Of a stretch of DNA of 24,503 nt, positions 8,222 through 15,225 are shown piece by piece; the first letter of the stretch is position 1, and every line of letters begins with the position of its first letter. This stretch comes from a virus. The stretch is from positions 1 to 24,503 of the IMG/VR virus record IMGVR_UViG_3300037070_001930. One strand, given 5' to 3'. The position numbers and the translations under genes are program-made. Under the pieces are notes generated by a model. It had not been told where the DNA came from. It ran no database searches and saw nothing but the letters and a program-made list of their open reading frames with translations.

Positions 8222-9088
8222 CTACCAGATGTCAGAGCCGAACATGACAGTCTCGTCCCACAGAGGCTTCAAGTTGAAGGTCACCGAAGTCACAGGCGAG
8301 TCGAGCGTAACACTGATCGTGCCGATGCCCGCGACGGCGGCAGCGAGTGCCTTCTCGTTCGCCATCGAGACGGCCACCGTGGTCTGACCGACCACCGCTG
8401 CGTCCATCCCACGGATCGGATCCAGGGTGGTGGCGATGATGGTGAGACCGGCGACAGCCGCATCGAAAGTGACGGTGGAGCCGCCCGCGGTCACGTCGAT
8501 GTCCACGGTGACGAACGACCCGGCAGGCTGCACCGGAGCCACCAGCGAGATCTGCCGCACGATGTCTGCGACGACGGTGCCGATCCCCTGAACGGTGGCC
8601 GCCAAGTCAACGGTCCGTGACATGTCAGCGGTGACGATCCCCTGACCGTTCACGGACGCGGCCAACCCGATGGTGCGAACCAGATCGGCAGAGACGGTCG
8701 CCTGACCAACCACGGTGGCGTCCATGTTTTTCACCCGAATCAGATCCACGGTGACGACGCCGTTCCCGACCACGGTGGCTGCCAAGGCAATCGTGTTCGC
8801 CAGCGCAGCCGAGATAGATGCCTGCCCTGCGATCAGTGCTCCCAGCGAGAGCTGATTCACGGTCTGTGCGGCGACGACAGCCTGACCGACGACGAGCGCA
8901 TCCAGTGCGCGCGTCCGAGTCACATCGGCAGAGACCACTGACTGACCTGCTACGACTGCATCGAAGGTGACGACGCCGCCCGCACCTGACGGGGCGATCA
9001 GGTCACGGTCGAACTCTCCCTCTGCGGAAGCCGTCTCGTCAAACCACCCGATGCCTTCAAGAGTGGGATCGAAAATCCCGACGGCCAT
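8222..9088 (-). CDS. Protein of tandem 20-residue beta repeats, probable virion appendage
   Basis: This 288-residue protein has a short N-terminal segment (MAVGIFDPTLEGIGWFDETA) and an acidic linker. About eleven consecutive ~20-residue units follow, with a pattern like L-x-A-x-V-x-G-Q-x-x-V-x-A-x-L-x-R-x-x-x, for example MDATVVGQATVSADLVRTIG and LAASVNGQGIVTADMSRTVD. A short aromatic tail (PLWDETVMFGSDIW) closes it. Regular alternation of hydrophobic and small residues at constant spacing suggests a beta-solenoid or an array of small beta modules. It is encoded among head genes, so a capsid-surface or fibre role is inferred. There are no transmembrane segments or signal peptide. One unit near residues 185-210 is longer and irregular. 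Confidence 0.8.
   Translation of the reverse strand: MAVGIFDPTLEGIGWFDETASAEGEFDRDLIAPSGAGGVVTFDAVVAGQSVVSADVTRTRALDALVVGQAVVAAQTVNQLSLGALIAGQASISAALANTIALAATVVGNGVVTVDLIRVKNMDATVVGQATVSADLVRTIGLAASVNGQGIVTADMSRTVDLAATVQGIGTVVADIVRQISLVAPVQPAGSFVTVDIDVTAGGSTVTFDAAVAGLTIIATTLDPIRGMDAAVVGQTTVAVSMANEKALAAAVAGIGTISVTLDSPVTSVTFNLKPLWDETVMFGSDIW
8291..8968 (-). repeat. About eleven tandem 20-residue protein repeats
   Basis: This marks the repeat-coding part of the 288-residue protein. Units are 20 residues (60 bases) with one longer insertion-bearing unit. They are conserved mainly at the protein level (G-Q or G-x-G turn, alternating valines), while the DNA has diverged, so the array looks old rather than recently expanded. 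Boundaries are approximate. Confidence 0.75.
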
Positions 9089-9096
9089 GAGGCGGC

Positions 9097-9999
9097 CTAG
9101 AAGTTATCCGTGAACGCGGACAGGTACTCCATCGTGTGAGCGCCCGACGCGCCAGCGTTGTACGACAATCCGATCACCGAGTTGGCGACCGTGGCGTCGA
9201 ACGTACCCGAGTCGGCAGGCTGCAACGCCTTCACCGCGTTCGACAATCCCGTCGTGCTGAGGTTCGTCGTCCAGTTCGCCTTTCCGCGAAGAACAGCGGA
9301 GGCACCGATGGCCGTGAACATCACGTCAAGCTCGACCTCACCGCGGTCAACTGCGGCAGTACCGGCACCCCAGGTGAAGGTAACGCGGGCGGTGTCAGAG
9401 GTAGATCCAGCCGTGCCGACACGGACGATGATGATTGGGGTAGCGGTGCCTGCGGCGGTCTTGGAGATGATGAACCGCCAGTGGAAGCAGCGGCCGACCG
9501 TGAGTGCGCCGATTCCTGTCAGCGGCAGCGCCGAGTTGTTCAGGTAGGTGTCGGAGGTGCCGAGCGCCTGGTCGGAGCCGGTCAGCTTGTTCGTTCCCAC
9601 CTGAGCCGCAGGACTGGCGGCAAGCTTGAACCAGCCGACGCCCTCCACGTATTCCAGCGCCTCGCCAGGAGCAAGGCTGACCGAGTGCAGCTCGATGACG
9701 TTCGCGCCCGCAGAGTTCGCGTCGATCTGCACCGTGACCTGAGTGGTGTCAGCCGAGTCCCGGTTCCGAATGTTGACCGTCTTGACGTTCCGCACCTTCG
9801 ACGCGCTCGTCGGAGCCGTAGCGATCACGGTCGTCGTTGCCGTCGTGATCAGGGTGTTGGTCGCATCCGGGTTCTCCGGGACGGGCGGGCCAGCATCGGA
9901 GGAGTCCACATGGGAGACGTGAACGTCGATGTCGGCAGCGGTCCCAGTGACGATTTCCAACTCGTCCGGGGTGGTGGCGTGCCCAACGAGTAGCAGCAT
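9097..9999 (-). CDS. Beta-rich structural protein, possible head fibre
   Basis: This 300-residue protein is rich in Thr, Ala, Val and Gly with low charge. Its centre (VRNVKTVNIRNRDSADTTQVTVQID; LAPGEALEYVEGVGWFKL) resembles small jelly-roll-like structural domains that occur repeatedly in phage head or tail proteins. The C-terminal half (CFHWRFIISKTAAGTATPIIIVRVG, then a beta-rich stretch to TMEYLSAFTDNF) looks like a second beta-sandwich. It begins in a TGATG overlap with the upstream gene's stop. Position among head-surface genes suggests a decoration or fibre protein; this is inference. No enzyme motif is visible. Confidence 0.75.
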   Translation of the reverse strand: MLLLVGHATTPDELEIVTGTAADIDVHVSHVDSSDAGPPVPENPDATNTLITTATTTVIATAPTSASKVRNVKTVNIRNRDSADTTQVTVQIDANSAGANVIELHSVSLAPGEALEYVEGVGWFKLAASPAAQVGTNKLTGSDQALGTSDTYLNNSALPLTGIGALTVGRCFHWRFIISKTAAGTATPIIIVRVGTAGSTSDTARVTFTWGAGTAAVDRGEVELDVMFTAIGASAVLRGKANWTTNLSTTGLSNAVKALQPADSGTFDATVANSVIGLSYNAGASGAHTMEYLSAFTDNF

Positions 10000-10682
10000 C
10001 AGATCCTCAGCTTCTCTTTCGGGAACAGGGAATAGCCTACTGCTACGCCCGGAGAGTCATCCGGGATCACCGCTGTCGCCAGGTACGAGTACGGATTCGA
10101 TGCTCCAGTCCAAACGACGCTCATTTCTCCGCCTCTATTGGTCTGATGCGACCCGTACATGCAGAAGGAGGCGCTGGCTCCGTTCGTGTTGTCGTAGTCC
10201 TCCGTCTGATTCTCGCCTGCGGTGAAGGCATGTGGGGTGCTATCTGATGCACAGGCGTCGATCACGTAGTCACCCGACTCGACTCCCGCAACGATGACCT
10301 GGGCGGCGTTGCTGCCGTCGCTATGGGACTCTGAGGCGGTGCGGAGCGGCGACGTTTGCCGCGCTCCGTCGAAGACCCAAACCTCCAGGCGTCCCCTCTC
10401 GGCTCCAGCTCCAGTGACGGTGCAGCTAACGCTGCTGGTTCCGGTATTCGGTGCGACCAGATACCAGAACTCGACGCTCGACCATGTGGTCGCCTGCGTG
10501 TCAGCGAGCTTCGTGAAGCTCTGGCCGTCGCGCGTCATGGCCGAGATGACTGCATCCGCGTCTTCACAGTGAGTCGATACGACCATTAGCCGGTTCGTGC
10601 CTGAGTTGACCGTGACGCTGCACGTCAGCGTCGTAAACTCGTCTGCTGGCCCCTGCGTGATCGACTGGCGCGAAACCGCCAT
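9999..10682 (-). CDS. Beta-sandwich structural protein, carbohydrate-binding-like
   Basis: A 227-residue protein opens MAVSRQSITQGPADEFTTLTC and continues with strand-rich sequence: NRLMVVSTHCEDADAVISAM, GQSFTKLADTQATTWSSVEF, and WYLVAPNTGTSSVSCTVTGA. This kind of Ig-like or lectin-like beta-sandwich is frequent in phage surface proteins and in bacterial exported proteins, where it can bind glycans. The C-terminus (SLFPKEKLRI) overlaps the next start. A role in displaying a binding domain on the particle is an inference from fold class and genomic position. Confidence 0.72.
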   Translation of the reverse strand: MAVSRQSITQGPADEFTTLTCSVTVNSGTNRLMVVSTHCEDADAVISAMTRDGQSFTKLADTQATTWSSVEFWYLVAPNTGTSSVSCTVTGAGAERGRLEVWVFDGARQTSPLRTASESHSDGSNAAQVIVAGVESGDYVIDACASDSTPHAFTAGENQTEDYDNTNGASASFCMYGSHQTNRGGEMSVVWTGASNPYSYLATAVIPDDSPGVAVGYSLFPKEKLRI

Positions 10683-10691
10683 GAGAGCCTG

Positions 10692-11291
10692 TTACTCGTC
10701 GGTCCAGGAGAACGAGGAGGCGTTGATCTGAGCCGTGTCACCGAGAAGCACCGACTTGGCGGTGGTGAAGTCGGCCCACACCAGCCCGTTGTCTCCTGAG
10801 GTGCCCGCGTTCCCGTCGAGGACGAGAAGCTGCGGGATCACCGAGCCGCCGTTCCAGTTGGCCGAGGCGGTCGTCCAGGTGATCGCGGTCGTGTTGACTT
10901 TCGCGGCGTCACCCGTAATCCCGGCGAAGTTCGTGGTGTTGTTCGTCTTCGAGACACGCGCGTAGGAACCACCGGAGACCTCGCCTGCGGTGCCGCCGTG
11001 GTAGGCGTCCATGTCGGTGCCAGCGGTGGTCGTCCACAGCCCGAAGAATGCGTTGGCGGAGGCTGCGTGGGCCGTCCCGCCGAGAATCTCGTTCCTGAAC
11101 TGCTGCGACAGGTACGAGGACTTCCCGGAGGCCATCAGCAAGAGGTCGAAACCCTTGCGGAGAGACGCCAACGGCTTGCGGCACATCTCGGCATCCCGTA
11201 GCGGCTGGCGCAGAAGCTCTGCTGCCTCGCACAGGTGCCAGTTGCCAAGCTCGAAAACGACAGGCTTGAAGGTCACGGCCTCAATCGTCAT
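10692..11291 (-). CDS. Phage surface/fibre-like structural protein
   Basis: A 199-residue protein starts at ATG 11291, preceded by GAGGGAGAACCAGG; the open frame extends upstream, but that part overlaps the previous gene and looks non-coding. The first ~60 residues look helical (CEAAELLRQPLRDAEMCRKPLASLRKG in two parts, separated by charged residues). The rest is a beta domain containing GEVSGGSYARVSKTNNTT and a tryptophan-rich WTTASANWNGGS. The VSGGSYAR signature recurs in structural proteins of many tailed phages, usually fibre- or head-associated. It overlaps the upstream gene by 11 bases. I call it structural with fair confidence; its exact place in the virion is unknown. Confidence 0.72.
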   Translation of the reverse strand: MTIEAVTFKPVVFELGNWHLCEAAELLRQPLRDAEMCRKPLASLRKGFDLLLMASGKSSYLSQQFRNEILGGTAHAASANAFFGLWTTTAGTDMDAYHGGTAGEVSGGSYARVSKTNNTTNFAGITGDAAKVNTTAITWTTASANWNGGSVIPQLLVLDGNAGTSGDNGLVWADFTTAKSVLLGDTAQINASSFSWTDE

Positions 11292-11625
11292 CCTGGTTCT
11301 CCCTCTGAGCCGCGGCCGAAGTGATGGTGTGTACGTTGTCGGGTTCCAGGGAGACGATCTTCTCACCGGCTTCAAGAGGAGGCTGCCCTGCCTTCGACAC
11401 GACCATCTGGAAGGAGCCGTCCTCCGAGTCTCCTGGGGTGAGGTCCACACAGGTGAGCCGCAGCAGCGGCTTCAGGAGTTCCTTGCCGTCCGGCGTGAGG
11501 GCGTAGTAGCCCTGGCGGTGATCCACCTCGGCGTCACCGCAGATCGTGTACGGACCTGTCCATTCCTCGCCGGGGGAGGCGCTGTGGCGAATCTGCGCCG
11601 TCTTGTCACCGAGAAAACGCTTCAT
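11281..11625 (-). CDS. Small protein of unknown function downstream of portal gene
   Basis: A 114-residue protein starts at ATG 11625 (MKRFLGDKTAQIRHSASPGE). Visible features are GPYTICGDAEVDHRQGYYAL, TPDGKELLKPLLRLTCVDLTPGD, and a C-terminal segment with QPPLEAGEKIVSLEPDNV followed by a Gln/Asp-rich tail. The ribosome site is weak, but codon use and the 19-base gap to the portal stop support the gene. It belongs to the leftward virion operon. No family is recognised; a minor head or portal-associated role is possible but unproven. Confidence 0.7.
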   Translation of the reverse strand: MKRFLGDKTAQIRHSASPGEEWTGPYTICGDAEVDHRQGYYALTPDGKELLKPLLRLTCVDLTPGDSEDGSFQMVVSKAGQPPLEAGEKIVSLEPDNVHTITSAAAQRENQDDD

Positions 11626-11644
11626 GGCCGGGATCGTAGAGTTG

Positions 11645-13747
11645 CTACCGGACGCCACGCGGGGCGCGCGGGGTGTTCCCCTGCGAGGTTGCCTGAGCCG
11701 CGCCCTTCGCGTTCGTGTGTTCCCCGGACTGAGCTTCGACGCCGCGGCCACCCTGCGCGGACGGGACCGACGCCGAAGGAGCCTTCATCGCAGCCGACTC
11801 GACGTGCGCCTTCTCATGCGCGAGGACCGCTTCCAGCAGCGCAATCGTCTTCTCGTCAGCAGCACCCGACCGGACGCTGTACTCCAGGTCCCAGCGGAAC
11901 GCGCGATGGATCGACAGGTGCATCATGTCGTCGTCGAACGGATCCGGCAGCACCATCGCGCCCTGCGCCATGAAGTAGTGCTCCATCTCCGCCTTCCGCT
12001 GCTGCACCTGCTCCTCGCGCTTCGGGAACGCCAGCGGGCGGCCAGCGTCGATGCTGTCCTTCAGCCACTCAGGAGGCAGCGGCTGTCCAGCAGACGTGGC
12101 GGCGTGGAACAGGTCAAAAATCTTCTGCGCTTCGGCAGCGGGGGAGGTCGGCAGAGGCGACTGCTTGGACGGGTGAACGTAGAACTCGTCCGGCCACGCC
12201 GCCTTCTTGTAGATGTGGACCTCGACCTGGCTGTCCCGGCCGACGATGGCGATGCGCTTCTCGTCGCGCCAGTACCGCTTCGCCAGGTGCAGCGTCAGCA
12301 TCAGCGAGTCGCACAAGCCCATCCTGATGTTCTTCAGGGTCGGGCCTACGCGCCGGTCGTCTGCCTGCTGGAGGAGCGCCATTGCGCTGAACGCTTCAAC
12401 TCCCTCTGGTGCCTGCCCCATCGAGGAATCGTGCAGCCCCGCGACACGCTCCATGTCGTTGTGGTTGATCTCCGCTTCCTGCTGGACCCAAGGCCCGATT
12501 CCACCGCCAGCCACCTCCTGCGGATACTCCGCGTGCATTGGAACCTCGATCAGTTCCATGATCTTGCCGGTGGGCATCGTCGCCTCGGTCAGCGTTCCCT
12601 TCCGCGCGTAGACGCGCCCGAGGTTCCGGTCCTTCAGCTCGATGTTCTGCGACCGCGCCCGGTTCAGTTGGCGGTTCGGGCCGATCAGGTCTTCGATGAC
12701 TCCCTTGCCGAGGAAGCGCCCGTCCACCGTGTTGTAGTGGAAGAACGTGATCCCGGTGTGCGGCCTGCCCTTCAGCATGTACGGCAGGTGGTCCGTCTTC
12801 GACAGGATCGTGGACTCCGTGAACTCGATGGTGCGGCCCTTCGGGTTCTTCGGGGTCGGCATCTCGTAGTAGGTGGTGATCAGCGTGTGTTCCTTCAGCT
12901 TCCCAGCCGTCGTCGGGCTGCCACCCTGCGCCCCATCGGACAGGTCGCGCCCTGACGTGGTGGTGCGAAGATCCATCTCGTGGAGCTTCCCGGCCGACTT
13001 GGGCCAGCGCTCCTTCGCGTCCTGCAACCAGACGGCGCGCTCGATCATCAGCCAGGGGAAGTTGCGTTCCTTCTCCACACCGGGCGGGACGATGATGTTC
13101 AGCGGGCCGAGGGCTTCCCAGCAGATGCGGCCCTCGCGGACAGGCTTCATCTTCGGCTGGATCCCGGCCTGCATCGCCATCGCCATGTACTCGCGCGCCG
13201 CGGCCATGTCGTAGATCGGCTCGCCGTCGTCCCCGACAGGGAACTCGCCCAACTCCGGACCCTGCATCGGGTCGAAGTAGCAGCGCAGCGCAGATGTCCC
13301 GTACGTACAAAGCTTGTGGATCAGGTCGTAGCATTCGCTGTCAGCTTCGACCTCGGTGTCCCACAGGTAGCGCGAAGTCTTCTGGAGGTGGGTGGCGATC
13401 TCCTCGGCGTCCACGTCCTCGTTCTCCGCGAACAGCACGTCGGGACGCAGTTCCTCCACGTACAGCTTCCCCAGCACCGTCGAGTGGTAGGTGCCGATCA
13501 TGTTGACGGTGTGGCGCTCCCGCTTCTGCGGGTTCGGCTCCTCTACGACGCGCCGGTTGCGCTCAGACCATCCGACCCAATGACGGCCCGCGAGAAAGCT
13601 CTCGCAGAGCCGCCATGTGGGTTCGTACTTCTTCCGCTCGTCCAACCCCTGCTTGCGCCGGTCAAGGACCTTCGTAAGAAGCTCGTCGTCGGCAGGGCTG
13701 GTGCCCTCTTGGGCCAGTCGTGCTGGCTCGTCGTAGAGGGCACTCAC
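11645..13747 (-). CDS. Portal protein (P22-sized)
   Basis: This 700-residue protein is the dodecameric DNA gate at one capsid vertex. Features include the charged N-terminal helix (KVLDRRKQGLDERKKYEPTW), WRLCESFLAGRHWVGW, and the central VNMIGTYHSTVLGKLYVEEL. A later wing/stem region contains FHYNTVDGRFLGKGVIEDL and GPNRQLNRARSQNIELKDRN in sequence, typical of large podovirus-type portals. The C-terminal ~80 residues are low-complexity Ala/Ser/Gly/Gln and may lie in the head interior as a barrel or tail. Length is close to P22 gp1 (about 725). The GTG start overlaps the upstream stop (GTGA). Gene order terminase-portal-scaffold-capsid supports the call. Confidence 0.88.
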   Translation of the reverse strand: MSALYDEPARLAQEGTSPADDELLTKVLDRRKQGLDERKKYEPTWRLCESFLAGRHWVGWSERNRRVVEEPNPQKRERHTVNMIGTYHSTVLGKLYVEELRPDVLFAENEDVDAEEIATHLQKTSRYLWDTEVEADSECYDLIHKLCTYGTSALRCYFDPMQGPELGEFPVGDDGEPIYDMAAAREYMAMAMQAGIQPKMKPVREGRICWEALGPLNIIVPPGVEKERNFPWLMIERAVWLQDAKERWPKSAGKLHEMDLRTTTSGRDLSDGAQGGSPTTAGKLKEHTLITTYYEMPTPKNPKGRTIEFTESTILSKTDHLPYMLKGRPHTGITFFHYNTVDGRFLGKGVIEDLIGPNRQLNRARSQNIELKDRNLGRVYARKGTLTEATMPTGKIMELIEVPMHAEYPQEVAGGGIGPWVQQEAEINHNDMERVAGLHDSSMGQAPEGVEAFSAMALLQQADDRRVGPTLKNIRMGLCDSLMLTLHLAKRYWRDEKRIAIVGRDSQVEVHIYKKAAWPDEFYVHPSKQSPLPTSPAAEAQKIFDLFHAATSAGQPLPPEWLKDSIDAGRPLAFPKREEQVQQRKAEMEHYFMAQGAMVLPDPFDDDMMHLSIHRAFRWDLEYSVRSGAADEKTIALLEAVLAHEKAHVESAAMKAPSASVPSAQGGRGVEAQSGEHTNAKGAAQATSQGNTPRAPRGVR

Positions 13748-13956
13748 GTCAGCGCCAACTGCTCAGGGTAGGTGAAGTCGGATTCCAACTCGTCCTCTGT
13801 CGGCTCGTCCTTGACTGCGTAGTCCGGAAGCATCCACGGCCGGTCGGCCATGTACATGATCCGGTTCAGCATCTCACGCCGCTCGGCTGCCCAGGCAGCG
13901 CGCTCGCGAGCGTGATCCCGCTGGATCTGGTCGAGCGTCTTCCTACGAATCCACAT
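13744..13956 (-). CDS. Small charged protein upstream of portal gene
   Basis: A 70-residue protein starts at ATG 13956 with GGAGGGG well placed upstream. It begins with a basic helix (MWIRRKTLDQIQRDHARERA) that continues as an Arg/Glu-rich amphipathic helix, then has MYMADRPWMLPDY and an acidic C-terminus (EPTEDELESDFTYPEQLALT). It overlaps both its neighbours by one to four bases. Membership of the packaging/portal operon is clear; function is not recognised. Confidence 0.75.
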   Translation of the reverse strand: MWIRRKTLDQIQRDHARERAAWAAERREMLNRIMYMADRPWMLPDYAVKDEPTEDELESDFTYPEQLALT

Positions 13957-14201
13957 CAGCCCCTCCGGGGCTTTGCGTTCGCAGCCTTCTTCGCGCCCTC
14001 GACGACGCCTTTCGCCTCGTCTCTGGACATGCCGGTCTTCTGAAGACCGTGCATCGTTCTCAAGGTCCCCGTGTACGTGGACAGGCTGTCCTGCTTGGTC
14101 GCCACAGGACCCTGCTTGATCCGACCCTTGCTCAGATCCCGAAACCGCTTCCAGAAGCCGCGGTTGTCGGTGGACGCCATGTTCCGGTCGTACAGACCCA
14201 C
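13956..14201 (-). CDS. Small basic protein of unknown function
   Basis: An 81-residue protein. The GTG at 14201 (MGLYDRNMASTDN) is preferred to the later ATG at 14180 because AAGGAG sits five bases before the GTG and none precedes the ATG. It is lysine/arginine-rich, with FWKRFRDLSKGRIKQGPVAT, then MHGLQKTGMSRDEAKGVVEG and a basic end. It starts two bases after the stop of the small membrane protein and shares one base with the next gene. Basic charge suggests nucleic-acid or capsid-interior binding, but this is only a guess. Confidence 0.72.
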   Translation of the reverse strand: MGLYDRNMASTDNRGFWKRFRDLSKGRIKQGPVATKQDSLSTYTGTLRTMHGLQKTGMSRDEAKGVVEGAKKAANAKPRRG

Positions 14202-14203
14202 GG

Positions 14204-14380
14204 CTACTCCTTGTTGTAACGAGCGATGAACGGGCCTGCCGCGCCGACGATGATCGACAACATGTACGCGGCCAGACCCCAGGCAACGAGGTCGTGCGGC
14301 GGCTGGTCCAGCACCGTCTGCCCGACTGCGGCCAGCAGGAAGCAGAGGAACGCGATGCAGAGAAGCAGGACGCCGATCAT
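14204..14380 (-). CDS. 58-residue two-helix membrane protein, possible holin-like
   Basis: A short leftward frame from ATG 14380 to TAG 14204, with TGATG overlap to the upstream stop. It encodes a hydrophobic segment at residues 1-20 (MIGVLLLCIAFLCFLLAAVG), a polar hinge (QTVLDQPPHDL), a second hydrophobic segment (VAWGLAAYMLSIIVGAAGPF) and a basic tail (IARYNKE). Codons end mostly in G/C, and the frame fills exactly the gap between its neighbours. Two helices with a short hinge and charged C-terminus resemble small class II-type holins, but no endolysin is visible nearby and the gene lies in the packaging block, so a membrane protein of other function is equally possible. Confidence 0.75.
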   Translation of the reverse strand: MIGVLLLCIAFLCFLLAAVGQTVLDQPPHDLVAWGLAAYMLSIIVGAAGPFIARYNKE

Positions 14381-14634
14381 CAGACCTTCGCCCTCTCTGA
14401 ATCGGCAATCGGCTGGTACGCCTCGATCTCCTCGGCGGTCTTCACGAACAGCTCGCCGTTCGCACCGAAGCAGAGGAAGTCACCGGCGTCACCGGCTGCT
14501 TCCTGATCTCCGTCGGATGCCTCGAAGTTGTGGTCGATCTGCGTTGCCCGGAACTGCTCCTTGCTCCGGTAGAGCTGGTAGACGCTCTTGTCAGCGTCGG
14601 TGAAGTCGTTGTCCTTCGGCTTTGCCTTCGACAT
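14380..14634 (-). CDS. Small acidic protein of unknown function
   Basis: An 84-residue protein from ATG 14634, preceded by GGGAGGAACG; the open frame extends upstream, but that part is shadow sequence. It starts MSKAKPKDNDFTDADKSVYQ, and the second half reads GDAGDFLCFGANGELFVKTA followed by EEIEAYQPI. That GDFL...NGELFV...F/Y pattern resembles small beta domains found in several phage and prophage proteins of unknown function. It overlaps both neighbours (TGATG). Its role is not known; the setting between terminase and portal suggests packaging or head assembly. Confidence 0.75.
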   Translation of the reverse strand: MSKAKPKDNDFTDADKSVYQLYRSKEQFRATQIDHNFEASDGDQEAAGDAGDFLCFGANGELFVKTAEEIEAYQPIADSERAKV

Positions 14635-14834
14635 CAGTACGTTCCTCCCATCATCGGTCGCTTGATCGGCCGAAACTGCCGCGCCAGCTTCGTCCACGCT
14701 GCGTTCGGATCCACCGCTGGCACTCCCTGCGCTGTCAGCATCCCCTGCGGTCCCAACGGACGCCTCGGCGGTGCCGGACGGTGCCGGTTCACCTTCGCGT
14801 GAAGGACTGCGCTCTCGAATGGCAGAATCGGCAT
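14634..14834 (-). CDS. Small basic, proline-rich protein
   Basis: A 66-residue frame from ATG 14834 (MPILPFESAVLHAKVNRHRP) to TGA 14634, joined to both neighbours by TGATG overlaps. It is Pro/Arg-rich with PAPPRRPLGPQGML in the middle and a basic C-terminus (KLARQFRPIKRPMMGGTY). Tight overlaps on both sides argue for a real gene in a translationally coupled chain. No known family is recognised; a capsid- or DNA-binding peptide is conceivable. Confidence 0.65.
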   Translation of the reverse strand: MPILPFESAVLHAKVNRHRPAPPRRPLGPQGMLTAQGVPAVDPNAAWTKLARQFRPIKRPMMGGTY

Positions 14835-15199
14835 CAGGCTTCGTGGAAGTTGGTGAGGCTGACGGGTCTGGCAGGCTCGGCAGGGTTGAGGGTTTGAGAC
14901 TCGATGGTGAAGCTGAACTCTGTGCTCTTGAGCCTCTGGATCTCGGCTTCCAGCTCCATGATCGTTCTTTCACGGTTTTCGACCTCCTGTACAGAAACGA
15001 AACCGGCCTGGTTTGCGATCTGACCGGCGCATCCGCTGCGCTTGTCGTTCGGCGCGCAGATGTAGATGTTCATGTACACACTCTCGGGATTCTCCGAGTT
15101 TTCGATCTGCGTATCCACGAACGGGCCGGTGTGGTCGTGACACAGGAAGCACCGTGTCGGGGAGCGTTCTGCGTTGCGGACGATCTTGAACTCAGGCAT
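14834..15199 (-). CDS. Cysteine-cluster protein with C-terminal coiled coil
   Basis: A 121-residue protein from ATG 15199. The N-terminal half carries CFLCHDH (residues 17-23) and two later cysteines (ICAPNDKRSGCAG), which together could bind one zinc ion. A charged helix follows (EVENRERTIMELEAEIQRLK), predicted by eye to be a coiled coil, and then a Thr/Pro-rich tail. An AAGGAG lies somewhat far upstream (~18 bases), so the start may be imperfect. It lies directly downstream of the large terminase gene. Zinc-binding plus coiled coil suggests a small adaptor or DNA-binding protein; the family is not recognised. Confidence 0.75.
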   Translation of the reverse strand: MPEFKIVRNAERSPTRCFLCHDHTGPFVDTQIENSENPESVYMNIYICAPNDKRSGCAGQIANQAGFVSVQEVENRERTIMELEAEIQRLKSTEFSFTIESQTLNPAEPARPVSLTNFHEA

Positions 15200-15225
15200 G
15201 GCGCGGACTGTACTCCTTCGGTCGG

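Noticed and set aside
11546-12955. Long rightward open frame opposite the portal gene
   Set aside because: Arg/Leu/Val-rich, low-information protein lying fully antisense to a well-supported portal gene; a typical shadow frame in GC-rich DNA.
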